From Lycium barbarum (Eukaryota; Streptophyta; Magnoliopsida; Solanales; Solanaceae): a stretch of 64,000 bases of DNA. The number at the start of each line of letters is the position of its first letter. Positions within the stretch are counted from its first letter, which is position 1. Below the pieces are notes generated by a model. The model searched no databases, was not told the DNA's origin, and saw only the letters and a list, made by a program, of their open reading frames with translations. The position numbers and the translations under genes are program-made. The stretch covers positions 123,140,124 to 123,204,123 of the forward strand of contig NC_083347.1 in the NCBI RefSeq assembly GCF_019175385.1. The letters are read 5' to 3'. Positions 23,801 to 35,118 of the stretch are shown in pieces.

Positions 23801-25937
23801 TTGGTACTTGTGCAGTGGGAGGTGGCAGGTATCAGTAGAATTAGTCGAGGTGCACACAAGCTAGCTCAGACACCACGATTATAATAAAAGAAGGAAGAAT
23901 TACTTCTTCATATGAGCACGAATATAACAAACAGTTGCTAATAAATACAAAGAAAAACGTTATGTATAGCAACCACCTAAAATAGCATTTTTTGGTATTG
24001 CTATCTATTGGAATCAAACCGATTAAACCGTCTTTGAAGAAACAACCTAGAGTAAGAAACCACTAAATTCTGACTTAGAAAAGACATTGCGATAACATAG
24101 ACTTCTATGCTAGTCAAATACTCAAATGGGATGTATGGAGTATTATCTTTTCCATTTGGAACTGAAACCCCATATTCCGCGGTGAGAATTAATTGCAGAT
24201 CCAGGAATTTAAAAAAGGGGATTCAAAAGAAAAATTTATATATCAAGGGGATTCAACAACTTATATATAAGCAAGAAGAAGTGACTGTTAAATTCAATAG
24301 CTTCAAAAGTAAATAAATCATTGGTCAAATGTCATATAGAAGCTCTCATAATGCAAGCACTGTCCTACATAAAGAATAAAAGAAGAGCACATTATTAGTG
24401 GATATGAAGCTTGGGAGTAATGCAATCAATTACCGGAGAAACTCTGAAAGGGCAGAACTTTGGCTTCCCCTTCCGGCTATACTTAATTAGCTGTGTACCT
24501 TTCTTCAACGCAATTAGCCCCTTCAAAATAAGGTTTGAGTGAGAAATAAACACATCAGGCATATCGATCACTAGTCAATCAAGAACTTTATGATAACTTT
24601 ACGAAAAACAACATGAGAATTCTATATATTCAAAGCCATAAGAATACTGTTGTAGCCCTTGAGATTACCACATTGGCATAACTTTTTCTTTCTTTCTCAA
24701 ACATGCTAGCTCAGATTCACTTAAATCATCTACTCAGTAAATAGTACATAACTAGATAAATATGACACTTTTATCTGCTTAACAACAAATTTATGCGTCT
24801 TAATAGGCTGCAAAATTTTTGTATTAGATGTGCATAAATTTGAGCAAGGGGAACTCAATTTTCCTCAAGAGTAATACAATCACAAGCATACTTAAAAGCA
24901 GTGGCATAGCCACATACTACAAAGGGTGGTCCGTTAAGCACCCTTGGTTTGAAAATTGTACTGTGTATATAAAGAAAATATACTAAATATATAGGTCAAA
25001 TATTACTTTTTATACTAACATATTAAATCATAAACACCGTTAGCAAAATTTCTAACTTCACACCACTGTAGAAGCCTACATATGCTAAAGGGTGGTGTTA
25101 GTTGAACACCCCTTACTGGAAAATTACACTGCTTATACAAGTCAAATATTACTTTTTATACATATAGATATTAAAACTTAAACACCCTTAGCAAAATTTC
25201 TGACTTCACCACTATATAAGCCTTTACATACGCCAAAGGGCGGTGTTAGTTGAACACCCTTCATAGTAAAATTACACTGTGTCTACAGGTCAAATATTAC
25301 TTTTTATACATACAGATATTTAAACTTAAACAGCCGTAGCAAAATTTCTGGCTTAGCTACTATAGGAGCATCTACATATGTCAAAGGGTGGTGTTAGTTT
25401 AACACCCCTCATCGGAAAAGTACAAAATATATATATATATATATATTCAATCTTGAACACGCTAAGCGAAATCAGTGGCTTAGCCACTGTAGAAGCCTAC
25501 ATATGCCAAAGGTTGGTGGTAGTTCAATACCCTTCATCTGAAAATTATATTATATATACATGTCAAAAATTACTTTTTTATACATATATATGTAAAAAGT
25601 TTAACATATACGTATAATGCAGGTACACATATCTTAAAACTTAAACACCCTTAGCAAAATTTCTGTCTTCACCACTGTAAGGGTGGTGTTAGTTGAACAC
25701 CCCTTATCAGAAAATTATACTGCATATACATGTCAAATATTACTTTTTACAACAATGACAACATATCCAGTGTAATCGCACAAGTGGTTTGGAGAGGATA
25801 GGATGTCCGCAGACCTTACCCCTATCTTTTTATACATATATATTTAATTTTGAACACCCTTAACCAAATTTCTGACTGAAAAAATATACCTGGTCAATGT
25901 CGCGGTCAGGATTGCCATAGCTAGCAGGATCTGCCAT
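17876..25937 (-). CDS. PRAF1-like: PRAF protein: PH, RCC1 repeats, FYVE finger and BRX domain
   Basis: Nine coding exons on the minus strand: 25937-25890, 24520-24434, 23467-23378, 23276-23190, 23095-22991, 21910-19835, 19486-19340, 18724-18321 and 18038-17876. All have GT-AG borders, and the frames close to 1068 residues. Exon 1 begins [16 protein letters not shown]. Exons 2-5 encode the PH domain ([45 protein letters not shown]). Exon 6 encodes seven RCC1 beta-propeller repeats (VACG and W-GDG patterns), then a FYVE-like finger ([27 protein letters not shown]) and a proline-rich tract. A coiled coil follows. Exons 8-9 give the BRX motif ([22 protein letters not shown]). Family members bind phosphoinositides, act near small GTPases and take part in membrane trafficking or polarity. 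Introns hold a Stowaway, two SINEs and a tandem array. Confidence 0.95.
18892..19003. mobile_element. Short MITE in PRAF intron 8
   Basis: The ends gttgcttggactctt and gagtccgagcaa are inverted. An inner pair (gtgtcagattctcc and gaggatccgacac) extends the hairpin. About 112 bp. A diverged relative lies at about 15797-15862. Confidence 0.6.
19568..19817. mobile_element. Stowaway-like MITE in PRAF intron 6
   Basis: The termini ctcccctgtcccaaattag and, inverted, ctagtttgggacggagggag are flanked by TA at 19568-19569 and 19816-19817. Typical Tc1/Mariner-type MITE. Confidence 0.8.
21968..22234. mobile_element. Stowaway-like MITE in PRAF intron 5
   Basis: The termini ctccttccgtcccaaattt and, inverted, aaattgggatggatggag are flanked by TA on both sides. 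About 265 bp. Confidence 0.75.
22745..22928. mobile_element. Possible MITE in PRAF intron 5
   Basis: The left part (gtgcacaggggcagaccagc) and the right part (ctggctccgcctccgtggcac) are loosely inverted and enclose a degraded AT-rich core. The ggcggagcc end recurs near 27422. Confidence 0.4.
23668..23892 (+). mobile_element. TS-family SINE in PRAF intron 2
   Basis: Contains the tRNA-derived promoter (gtgtggcccagtggtcaa as A-box region; ggttcaaatcc, about 23726-23736, as B box), then the diagnostic ggacagagttacttggtac and ctcagacaccacg blocks. Flanked by the direct repeat ggaagaat at 23660-23667 and 23893-23900. TS SINEs are typical of nightshades. Confidence 0.85.
24901..25879. repeat. Tandem array, six units, filling PRAF intron 1
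   Basis: Units of about 126-170 bp start at about 24920, 25087, 25236, 25381, 25507 and 25678. Each has aaagggtggtgttagttgaa, an acacccct block, tcaaatattactttttata and aaacacccttagcaaaattt. An Au-like SINE scrap lies at 25747-25833. The array ends about ten bases from the exon 1 donor site. Confidence 0.8.
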
Positions 25938-26309
25938 TCCATTTGAACACCATCAGCATATTCATCATAGATGCCAATGCAATCTTCCTTGGCCTATCAT
26001 TAATTTCTTCCAACTTTCCCAAAATAGAAACTTTCCTATAGTGATCACTGTTTTTCTTTCTCTATGATCCACCTACATTCACCAAATTTAAACGAAAATC
26101 GATCGAAAAAATTCAAGATTTTGGTGAATTCATATTAGATTAATGTGGAGTAGAAATGGGTAATGTTAGAATTTTAGGAAATTTTTGAGAATAGATCAGA
26201 GGAAGCAAAAAAAGGAAAGAAGCAAAGATGAAAGAAAGAGAAATAAAAGTAACAGTAAGTTTAGGGGAACCAAACATTTTCGATTTTGGCGCGCTTATTT
26301 GGCTTCCTT

Positions 26310-26630
26310 AACTACCTTATATGGTCTATCTATTACTCACGTGGTAAACTTAACACACACTCTCGGGGTAAAAATTTACTCGCACTCGATATTTTTATCA
26401 CGTTATATTAATTTATTATAATTAAGTGATAAATTAAGATGTGATTGAATGATATGTATTCTTACTGTAGCTTTTAACTACCTTATATCATCTACTTACT
26501 CACGTGGTAAACGTAACACACACACTCTCGGGTAAAAATTTACTCACACCCGGTATTTTTATCACAATATATTATTTATTGTAATTAAGTGATTAATTAA
26601 GATGAGATTAATTGCAAATTAGTTTTAATA
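26310..26630. repeat. Tandem duplication, 166 bp x 2
   Basis: aactaccttatat starts copies at 26310 and 26476. Both continue through actcacgtggtaaac, acacactctcgg and gtaaaaatttactc to the attaagatg end. Upstream of the PRAF gene; no coding seen. Confidence 0.75.
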
Positions 26631-27596
26631 GTATAAGTGAAGACATGTGTTGCTTATTTATTGAGTTGATGTAAATATCAAGTGCGGGTAAGTTACCCCT
26701 TTTTCTCTCAATAAAAGCTTATTTATACCGGCGAATAAATTGAAGACATGTATCTTTGTTGAGTGATATGTATTCTCACTTTAGCTTTTAACTACTAAAA
26801 TTAAATTGTTTGATTTGGTGAAACCCGATACAAATAAATATTTACCCTATGTCCTCTCTTCTTCCGTTCCATTTCAAATGTCTTTTTAGACGGTGTTTGA
26901 TTGATTAAGCTTATAAATTGGTTAAATTATTGTATAAACATTTTTTGCTTATAAACTTACTTGGTAAACATTTGATACAAGTGTTATCAGCTAAAATCAG
27001 TCAAAAGGTATAAGTTGATCAGACACAACTTATAATTTTACAACTTATAAAACACTTTTAGTTTGATCAAACCTTTTATAATTATATACTATATAGTATC
27101 TTTTTTAATTCCCTAGATACTTTTTCTAAACCGTAAATTTTAATTTTCTATTATACATAAGTGCCAAAGGAGCACCAACATAGCATTAACATAGAGCATT
27201 CCATATTGTACCGATCTATTTCTATTATATTCTATTCTATATTATATATATTATATATTTCTATTATATATAAGTGGCTAAGAGAGACCAACACTGCAAT
27301 ACCTTATTATACCAAAAGCTTATAAATTGTACACGTAATGAATGCTTGTATCAAAAGTTATATAACTTGTACACATTAACCAACTACTTTTTTATCCCAC
27401 GTGGACATATTTATTCCAGTGGCGGAGCCAGGAATTTGGTGAAGGATGTGCAAATTTTCTTCTCACTTGTGTTAAGGATGTGCAAAATTAAATATATACG
27501 CATAGTAGCTAACATTTAACCTATGTGCACCGTGTAATTTTTCAATGAAGGGTGTGCACCTGACCACCCTTGGCCGAAGGTGGCTCTGCCCATGAT

Positions 27597-27830
27597 TTAT
27601 TCCCTTCTCATGTATAGACGCATGCACTTCAATTTTAATTTTCCGACACATTTATTTCCTCCGTGCACTTTTACTTGTTCACTTTTGACTTTTCACGTTC
27701 TTGTTGAATATTTATTCTCTTCTCATGTATACATGTATATACTTCAATTTTAATTCTCCGACACATATTTATTTCCTCCATGCACTTTTACTTGTTCACT
27801 TTTGACTTTTCACGTTCTTTAAGAATTAAT
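27597..27830. repeat. Tandem duplication, 114 bp x 2
   Basis: The copies start tttattcccttctcatgt at 27597 and tttattctcttctcatgt at 27711, both ending gacttttcacgttctt. They are followed by Stowaway-like ends (ctccatccgtctcatatta; ctcccttcgtcccatatta) near 27840 and 27912. Confidence 0.75.
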
Positions 27831-27959
27831 AAATGAAATCCTCCATCCGTCTCATATTACTTGGCCACATTACTTGACTTTTCACGTTCTTTAAGAATTA
27901 ATAAATGAAGTACTCCCTTCGTCCCATATTACTTGATCACATAACTAAAAATATATGTC

Positions 27960-30181
27960 TATTTTTCTATTTTATATTTTTTTTATTTCTATTATATATA
28001 AACGCCCAAGATGGACGACACAACAACAATAAGTTGTCAAAAAGCAACTGAAATTGTACTCTAAGCAGAGACTAACATGTGTACATTTAAGAAGTTGAAC
28101 ATTAATTCTACCTCTTGTGTGTTTAAGTCCCCACGGGTCCGCAGTGTCTCAATTGTCCTTTCATTTCCTTCATTTGGCATATACTCTCTCTGTCTCAATT
28201 TAAGCGTCTGCGTTTGACTAGACACGGAGTTTAAGAAATAAAGATAGACTTTCTAATCTTGTGGTTCTAAATTAAAAATGTGTATAATATAATAAAATGT
28301 CCTTTGAATCTTGTGATTATAAGCATGACATGTAGGATATTTAAATTGTCAACTTACTAACTATAAAAAGAGGCGGACATAACAAAAATAAGACAAATTT
28401 TAACAACAATTGAGAAATTAAGGGGAAAAATAAGAGGAAAGAAAAGAAATATGGAGACTCACTAAGGAGAATCGCAGTATCCTTTGCAAAATATACAAAC
28501 CATAAAAACTAACTAAATTGAGTAACCAAATTAATCATATTAGGCGCACGAGCATAGTTTGCTAGTATTTCTCTATTCGACGAAATAGCTTAAAATGCTT
28601 TTAGAATTGGACTCTCTAACAGGTCCAATATATTTTGAGCCCAAAACTTTATTGGACCAAATTACTGGCTCGAAAATGGTGACCCGGCCCAATTTAGAGC
28701 CACCGACGGCATTGACAAGTAAGTCCGCGTGATTTCCCTTTCTTTGACGTTTATGTTTTAGTTTTATCTATAATTTTATAATGCCTTATTCTAAGGTAGA
28801 TTTGATTTGTGATTCATTATAAAATGGTATTTTAGGTATATGTTCCTCTTTATATGAGATCAATAACTAAAATATCGAAGGATTATTAATTTTTCATTCT
28901 AATGTAACTAATTATATGAGATCAACATTTTGAGTAACGTAACTCGTCAATCCGGAGTTCACCCAAAGAAGCAAATGTCGTGATAGCTGCCGAATCTTCT
29001 ATTGATGCACGCATAGGTATATCAGGTTAACAACTTACCAAGCCTTGATTGTTGCAAAAGGTGATGCTACTACATCGATCGTGTTGTCAGAGAAAAAAGA
29101 TCAGTATATTCTTTATTTACTCTTTGTCATTCTAATCCTGATTCCTGTGCAATCCATACGCCTAAAAATGTGCACATTTTTTATTTGCATCAAACTGATA
29201 AAAATATATAATAACTACTTTTAAAAAGTAAATTTTAATCACCTAACTATGATTAAGTGAAATCTATTTTCACTTCAATTTGTAATTTTTGAGATTATGA
29301 TACTTAGTTTGGTATTAATACTAAGTTCGCGTAAGTACTTTCTCCTTATTACTTTTTTGCTTTTCCCTTCAAAAAGAAAAAAAAATCATGCTTGTTCTGA
29401 AATAAGAATTCGGATCTACGTATTTATACATCTGAAATCTATTAATATTAACGAGGATTATAAAAATGCATAATTCTTATAAAGGTATATGATCTGAGCA
29501 TGTGTCAACATCCATTCTTTCTGTGATTTTAAACTTTTTAGCTGTCCTATTTCAGCTCAAACAACGAAGTCCAAAGAAAAAGGGAAAAAAGGTTATTCGG
29601 TCGGTTAAAATTTATATATTTCATGTATGCTGTAGTTATTTTATTTTGCAAATTTTTAATTATAATTTTTATAAGAATGACATGAGAGTTAAACCCTATA
29701 AGATTCAAAGAATATATTTGATATATGCATCTTCATCTTTAAAAAATTACAAAATTAAATTTATTTCTTTATATACTCCTGCATCGTGCCTAGTCTAACA
29801 TAGACAAGTAAAATAAAACCGAGAAGTAATAAATAAAGTGAATAAGTAGAGAATGATTAAAAAAAGTAATAAAAAGTTAGGATAGAGATTAAAGGTTGTG
29901 GCAGAGTAATAAATATATCTCTATTCTTAATTAGAGGTCTCAAACTTAATGTTTGAGGATAAAATAGTTTTTAGTAAAAACCTTTTTATTTTTAAAGTTG
30001 GAATTTCCATCACGAATCTAAATTATACGAGTTCCATAGTAGATATTATCCCAAAATAAATGTCGCTTTAATTTAGCTCATTTCACTTCAATTAATAAAT
30101 ACTATGCATGATTTACTAAATTACCCCTGTTTATTAGATGTTTTCTTGAGAATTAAACACTATTATAGTTGGAAAAAAAAG
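27960..30181. other. No gene recognised (MITE debris)
   Basis: AT-rich. A Stowaway-like end (ctctctctgtctcaattta) lies near 28186. A slightly GC-richer patch at 28640-29110 contains no open frame I could assign, and I make no gene call there. Confidence 0.4.
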
Positions 30182-30721
30182 TACTCCTCCGTTTCAATGT
30201 AAGTGTCTTACTTTCTTTTTTGGTTTATCTCAAAAATAGTCCATCTGTTTATATTTAGTCAAATTTTCAATTTCAACTTCTAAATGACAAGTTGAAGACC
30301 ACGAGATTTAAAGGACTACACACATATTTAATTTAAGAGCACAAGATTTAAAAAACTAGACACATTTTTAATTTAAGACCACGTGATTAAATCTCCCTTT
30401 GAATCTTAAACTCCGTGCCCAGTCAAACTAAGGACCTGTTTGGCCATAAGAATTATTCACTTTTTTCAAAAATTAGTGTTTGGCCATGAAAATTCCATAT
30501 ACAACTTGAAGTTGTATTTGGAATTTGAAAAACAAGAAAAACTTGTTTTTCACAACCAAAACCTTATTGAAAAAGTACATTTCAACCAAAAAAAAAAAAA
30601 ACTATTTGCAAAAAACTATAGCCAAACACACAACTCCAACTCCAAAAAACAAAAAAGTGTTTTTTTTTTGTTTCTATGGTCAAACGCCTACTAAAACACT
30701 TAAATTGAAACGGAGGAAGTA
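30182..30721. mobile_element. Stowaway-like MITE interrupted by a Harbinger-like MITE
   Basis: The outer ends ctcctccgtttcaatgtaag and, inverted, cttaaattgaaacggagg are flanked by TA. A second element occupies 30432-30691. Confidence 0.75.
30432..30691. mobile_element. Harbinger/Tourist-like MITE (nested)
   Basis: The ends ggacctgtttggccataag and, inverted, ctatggtcaaacgcctac are flanked by TAA at 30429-30431 and 30692-30694. About 260 bp with oligo-A and oligo-T tracts. Confidence 0.65.
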
Positions 30722-31058
30722 CTAATTTTTATTTTGAATTCTTAAAACATTATTTTGGTACAATTTTTTTTTTTTTTGGCTAAAGCGATAGTCCTTCCGT
30801 TCATTTTTACTTGCCATGCATATTAAAATATAGTCGATCATTTTTATTTATCTAGTTTGAAAAATCAAAAGATAATTTACCATTTTATACCTATTTTATC
30901 CTTATTATTGATTATGCGGTTATAAAGTTCAAGATCTTAGTGGCTTCAAAACTTTTAAAGTATGTTTTATTGTTTTCAATATTTAGGTTATTAGCAATAA
31001 TTAGGGGTGATATAAAAATTATTCTATTTTTAGCTCCTTAATAGGCGTGTCAAGTTAA

Positions 31059-31382
31059 TACTCCCACGTCGTCTCAAAATATTTGTCGTATTTTTCATTT
31101 ACACGCTTATTCACAAAACATTTATAAGAGTAGCATTTTGATTATTTTATACTCTTAACATATTTCATCATGTTCTATCTCCTCAATAGATATTTACTCC
31201 TTTAATGATGAAACCTCTTAAATGTTAGTATGTGAACTCACAAAATCAGTCCATTGATGTAATTAATACAATAGTGAAATGAGAAAAAGCTACTTAATTT
31301 TATCTTGGGTAAATAAAACGATAAATATTTTGAGACAAATATTTTTAGTAAAGACGACAAATAATTCGAGACAGAGGGAGTA
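31059..31382. mobile_element. Stowaway-like MITE
   Basis: The ends ctcccacgtcgtctcaaaat and, inverted, aattcgagacagagggag are flanked by TA. Confidence 0.7.
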
Positions 31383-31406
31383 CTGATAAGTAAAAATGGA
31401 CGAGGA

Positions 31407-31956
31407 AGTCCGTTTGGCCATAAGAATTATTTACTTTTTTCTGGATTTTTTTTCACTTTTTTCAAAAATCAGTGTTTGGCCATGAAAATTCCAAATACAA
31501 CTTGAAGTTATGTTTGAAATTTGAAAAACAACTAAAACCTTGTTTTTCACGACCAAAACCTTGTTGAAAATTACATTTCAATAACAAACTATTATTTTAA
31601 GGGCCTGTTTGTCCATGAGAATTATTCACTTTTTTCCGGAATATTTTTTCACTTTATGGTGTTGGCCATAAAAATTTCAAATACAACTTGAAGTTATATT
31701 TGGAATTTGAAAAACAACCAAGACTTATTTTTACTTTTTTCACTTTTTTTTTTTCACTTTCAATACATTCAAATAACCAAATATTCTTTGCAAAAACTAT
31801 AACCAAACACAACTCCAGCTCCAAAATTCCAAATAAAGTAAAAAATATTTGATTTTCATGGCTAAACGCCTGCTTACAAAATACTATAGCCAAACACAAC
31901 TCCAACTACAAAAATTCCCAAAAAATGATTTTTTTTTTTTTTGGCCCAAGGCCTAC
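31407..31956. mobile_element. Two nested copies of the Harbinger-like MITE family
   Basis: An outer copy begins gtccgtttggccataag and ends near ggcccaaggcctactt. An inner copy begins gggcctgtttgtccatgag (31601) and ends ggctaaacgcctgc (about 31873). Both share aatacaacttgaagttat with the 30432 element. Confidence 0.55.
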
Positions 31957-32019
31957 TTATTTTTGTTTCATAGTTTTCAGTTTTCACACTTGAAAACACA
32001 CACACACACATATATTCTT

Positions 32020-32155
32020 TCCCTTTTTATACCAAGCTTTCTTTCTCACTCACTTTCCCAAAGGAAACCATATTACATTTTCTTTCCTTCTTTTTTTTTT
32101 TTGCCACTTTCCTATTATTGGGTTCCCTCTCTAATTCTCATTATATTCAGATCTG
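32020..32155 (+). promoter_or_regulatory. Likely 5' non-coding exon of the PMT gene
   Basis: A pyrimidine-rich stretch after a TATA-like tttttatacc (about 32020) ends at cagatct followed by a consensus donor gtaagt (32156-32161). The first good acceptor before the start codon is tttttccag at 35093-35101. A 5'UTR intron of about 2.9 kb is inference; transcript evidence would settle it. Confidence 0.4.
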
Positions 32156-33350
32156 TAAGTTTCTTTTTTTCCTTTCTTGGATCTTCATTCAATTTTAATG
32201 CTCTTGTTTTGTATGTAATGTCCTATTAAGATAAAATAACAGCTCCTCTTTTGCTCTAGTTTTTTTTTTTTTTTTTAATTATAATTATTGATGCAATGGT
32301 TAGTTTCTGTTGATCTCTGTTTTGTAAATAATGGGTTCTTTAATATATTCAAGTTTCTGTTTAGTAGAGCTTAAAAAACAGTCTTTTTTTTTTTTTTTGG
32401 TTTGATCCTCTAAATTAGTTTCTTTTTTTGGATATATAAATGAGGGATGCAACTCAAGTACTTTTAAAGGGTGTCTTTTTTTTTTTTTGTTTTGTTTTTG
32501 TTTGTTTGTTTGCTCTAAGTACTTAAAAAGAGGGTCTTTTTTTTGTTTTTTGCTGTAATTAATTATATTTATGATGCTATGGTTAGTTTATGTTAATCTC
32601 TGTTTTGTAAATAATGGTTTTTTTTTTAATATATTCAAGTTTGTGTTTATTAGAGCTTAAAAAACATAATGCCAAGGCCTAAAACAGAGTCTTTTTAAAA
32701 AAAAAAAATTAGTTTCCTTTTTTTGTTTGAATATGTAAATGAGTGATGCAACTTAAGTACTTCCAAAGGGTGTCTTTTTTTTTTGGCTCAAATTAATTGT
32801 ACCCATTGATGCAATAACATGTATGTTGATCTCTGTTTTTAAATCATGGGTTCTTTAATATAATCAAGTTTGTGTTTATTAGAGTTTTTTTTTGCTCTAA
32901 TTAGTTTCCTTTCTTGAATAAAAAAAAGAAAAAGAAGAATTTCATGACTTTATTGACCTAACTAGGAAAAAAGAACCTTTTTTTTTTTTTTAATGATACT
33001 TCTTAATTGTTAATTGAATGAAATTGTAATGTATATGAACATGTAAAATGAGTGATGCAACTCAAGTTTCTTTTTCTTGGATCTTGATTGATTTTTTTGC
33101 TTGCTCATTAATGCTTTCATTTTGTTTTTTATTGTATGTAATGCCCAGTTAAGATAAAATAGCAACTCATTGCTCTAATTAGTTTCCTTTTTTTTTTTTT
33201 TGGTGTTTGGATATGTAAAATGAGTGATGCAACTCAAGTACTTCCAAGAATTTTTTTTTTTTTTTTTTGCTCCTCATTGATGCAATGGTTAATTTATGGT
33301 GATCTCTATTTTTAAATAATGGGTTCTTTAATATATGATTCCAGATCTGT
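32156..33350. repeat. T-rich repeated segments in the putative PMT 5'UTR intron
   Basis: The block gatgcaatggttagtt with gatctctgttttgtaaataa recurs near 32290, 32570, 32805 and 33278. The block gagtgatgcaactcaagta recurs near 32442, 32740, 33050 and 33225. Spacing is roughly 240-310 bp, separated by long T runs. Confidence 0.65.
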
Positions 33351-33384
33351 GTTTTGTTTCATGTTTTGTGATTCATATATATAT

Positions 33385-33492
33385 GGACAGAGTTACCTGG
33401 TATCTGTGCTGGTGGGAGTTAGCAGTTATCTAGTGGAATTAGTTAGGGTGCGCGGAAGCTGGCCCGGACACCATCTTTATTATATAAAAAAT
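33385..33492 (+). mobile_element. 3' fragment of a TS-family SINE
   Basis: ggacagagttacctggtatc through ggcccggacacc matches the 3' half of the copy at 23668. The tRNA-like part is missing. Confidence 0.7.
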
Positions 33493-34144
33493 ATATGTGG
33501 CCTTTTATGTTTTTAGATAAAAAATATATGTGGCCTTGGCATTATGTTTTTAAGCTCAAAAGACAAACTCGAATATCATTGGTGTTATTGGCTTGACATC
33601 TTTTGTTTTTTGTTAATGTTGCGATTATGTTTTATGTAGGGAAAGTGGTTTTTATGTATATTGAACTTGAGTAGGCAATTAGAGGTAGAGCCAGAATTTG
33701 AAGTTAATGCGTTTTGAACTTAGCTTGTTTAGTTATTTGGTTCACAATTAAATATTTAAACATGTTTAATGAATTTTCTAATGTAAACAAAGAATCTGAG
33801 CAAAAGCTACTAGTTCGTTCGAATCCGTATATAATAATGTATATCTGCTCGCGTAGGCAATGATGAACTCTTGCTTTTCATTCAACATTTAATATGGAGA
33901 ATATGATTAATTCTTAATATTAAGTTGAGTAAGAGTGTTCCTTAACATTTCTTTTCACTAATAATGATCTTGGTTCATGAAAATAGCTTATGGTCACAGA
34001 CATACGTATGCAAAAAATTAGTGATTCACTGTATACAAATCTGGAAATAGCTGTGCGGTGAATGAAACTCTGTTGATCTTTTTAACAATGCTATGACAAC
34101 TCTACATCTTGAACATCGAAACTCCAAAATTAAAGTTTTAAGTT

Positions 34145-34770
34145 TTTTTTTTTTTGGTAATCAATGTGAATTTATTACCATAGACAAACAAAGATAATAC
34201 ACTTAAAGAGCACCTAGTATCACAGCCATCTCCATGAAAGCTGCTGTGATTTCCTAGGCCACAAAGACATCAAAACAACTAATTACATAATCTTTGAAGT
34301 AAACTAGCACACCTAACAGCTCTTTTTGTACCCAAAATCCCCTCAACCCTGTGTCGAATCTCCTTTTGTATCTGCTCAACAATGAAACTTGTATTTATAC
34401 TTTCATTTCTGAACTGCTTGCCAGATATGATATATCATGGCTCCCCATATACCTGTGATCAGCTCTTTCTTCAGTTGGCTCAATGATCTCCTCTTGATCC
34501 ATTTTATTGTTTGTTTTACTCCATTTTGCTGCATTTGTACACCCGACCATGCTACTAACTTGTTCCTAACTTCCATTGTCCATGTACAGTCAGCAAACAA
34601 GTGTTGTTGAGTTTCCAGTATTCCTTCTTCACACAACCAGCATGTTTCATCATCAACTGGTATATGCAATCTGAGTAATCTCTCCTTCGTTAGTAACCTT
34701 TCTTGGTTTGCAAGCCATACAATAAACCTCTGCTTAGGTAACATTACTTTAGTCCATACCAAATCCATTT
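34145..34770 (-). mobile_element. 5'-truncated LINE (L1-type) with a zf-RVT remnant
   Basis: On the minus strand the frame from 34768 to 34403 reads a reverse-transcriptase zinc-binding domain: FIVWLANQERLLTKERL, then CWLCEEG, then TQQHLFADCTW. This is the C-terminal end of plant L1 ORF2. It is followed by a 3'UTR and a poly(A) tail seen as the T run at 34145-34156. A 12-bp target duplication, aagttttaagtt, lies at 34133-34144 and 34771-34782. Insertion was by target-primed reverse transcription with 5' truncation. Confidence 0.85.
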
Positions 34771-35118
34771 AAGTTTTAAGTTACCAACCCTATTACTTTA
34801 GCTTGTGAAAAATTTCCAGGAAGTTAATTATTTCAATTTTCAACTCTACAAGCTTAATGCATTCTGCAATATTTGCTCCTTAAGTTGGTCTTTTTTTTCC
34901 GGCCTACACTACAGGATTAGTTCTGATGTTCATGCATATGATTCCACAGGTTGCTTCCTCAATATTGTAGATCAGTTTCTCTCAAGAGTCGAAATTATTC
35001 GATCTCCGTACTGTGGAAACTTACTTCTAATTGGTGCCATGTCTAGACAATTATGATTTCAAAGAGCTGAAGTAAAAAAGAGAAAGTAAAAGTTTTTCCA
35101 GACACAAAAGTTACCCAA

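Noticed and set aside
24901..25879. CRISPR-like regular repeats
   Set aside because: Units are long, diverged and lack unique spacers; this is a eukaryotic intronic tandem array.
28640..29110. GC-richer patch resembling exon texture
   Set aside because: No frame of useful length and no recognisable motif on either strand.
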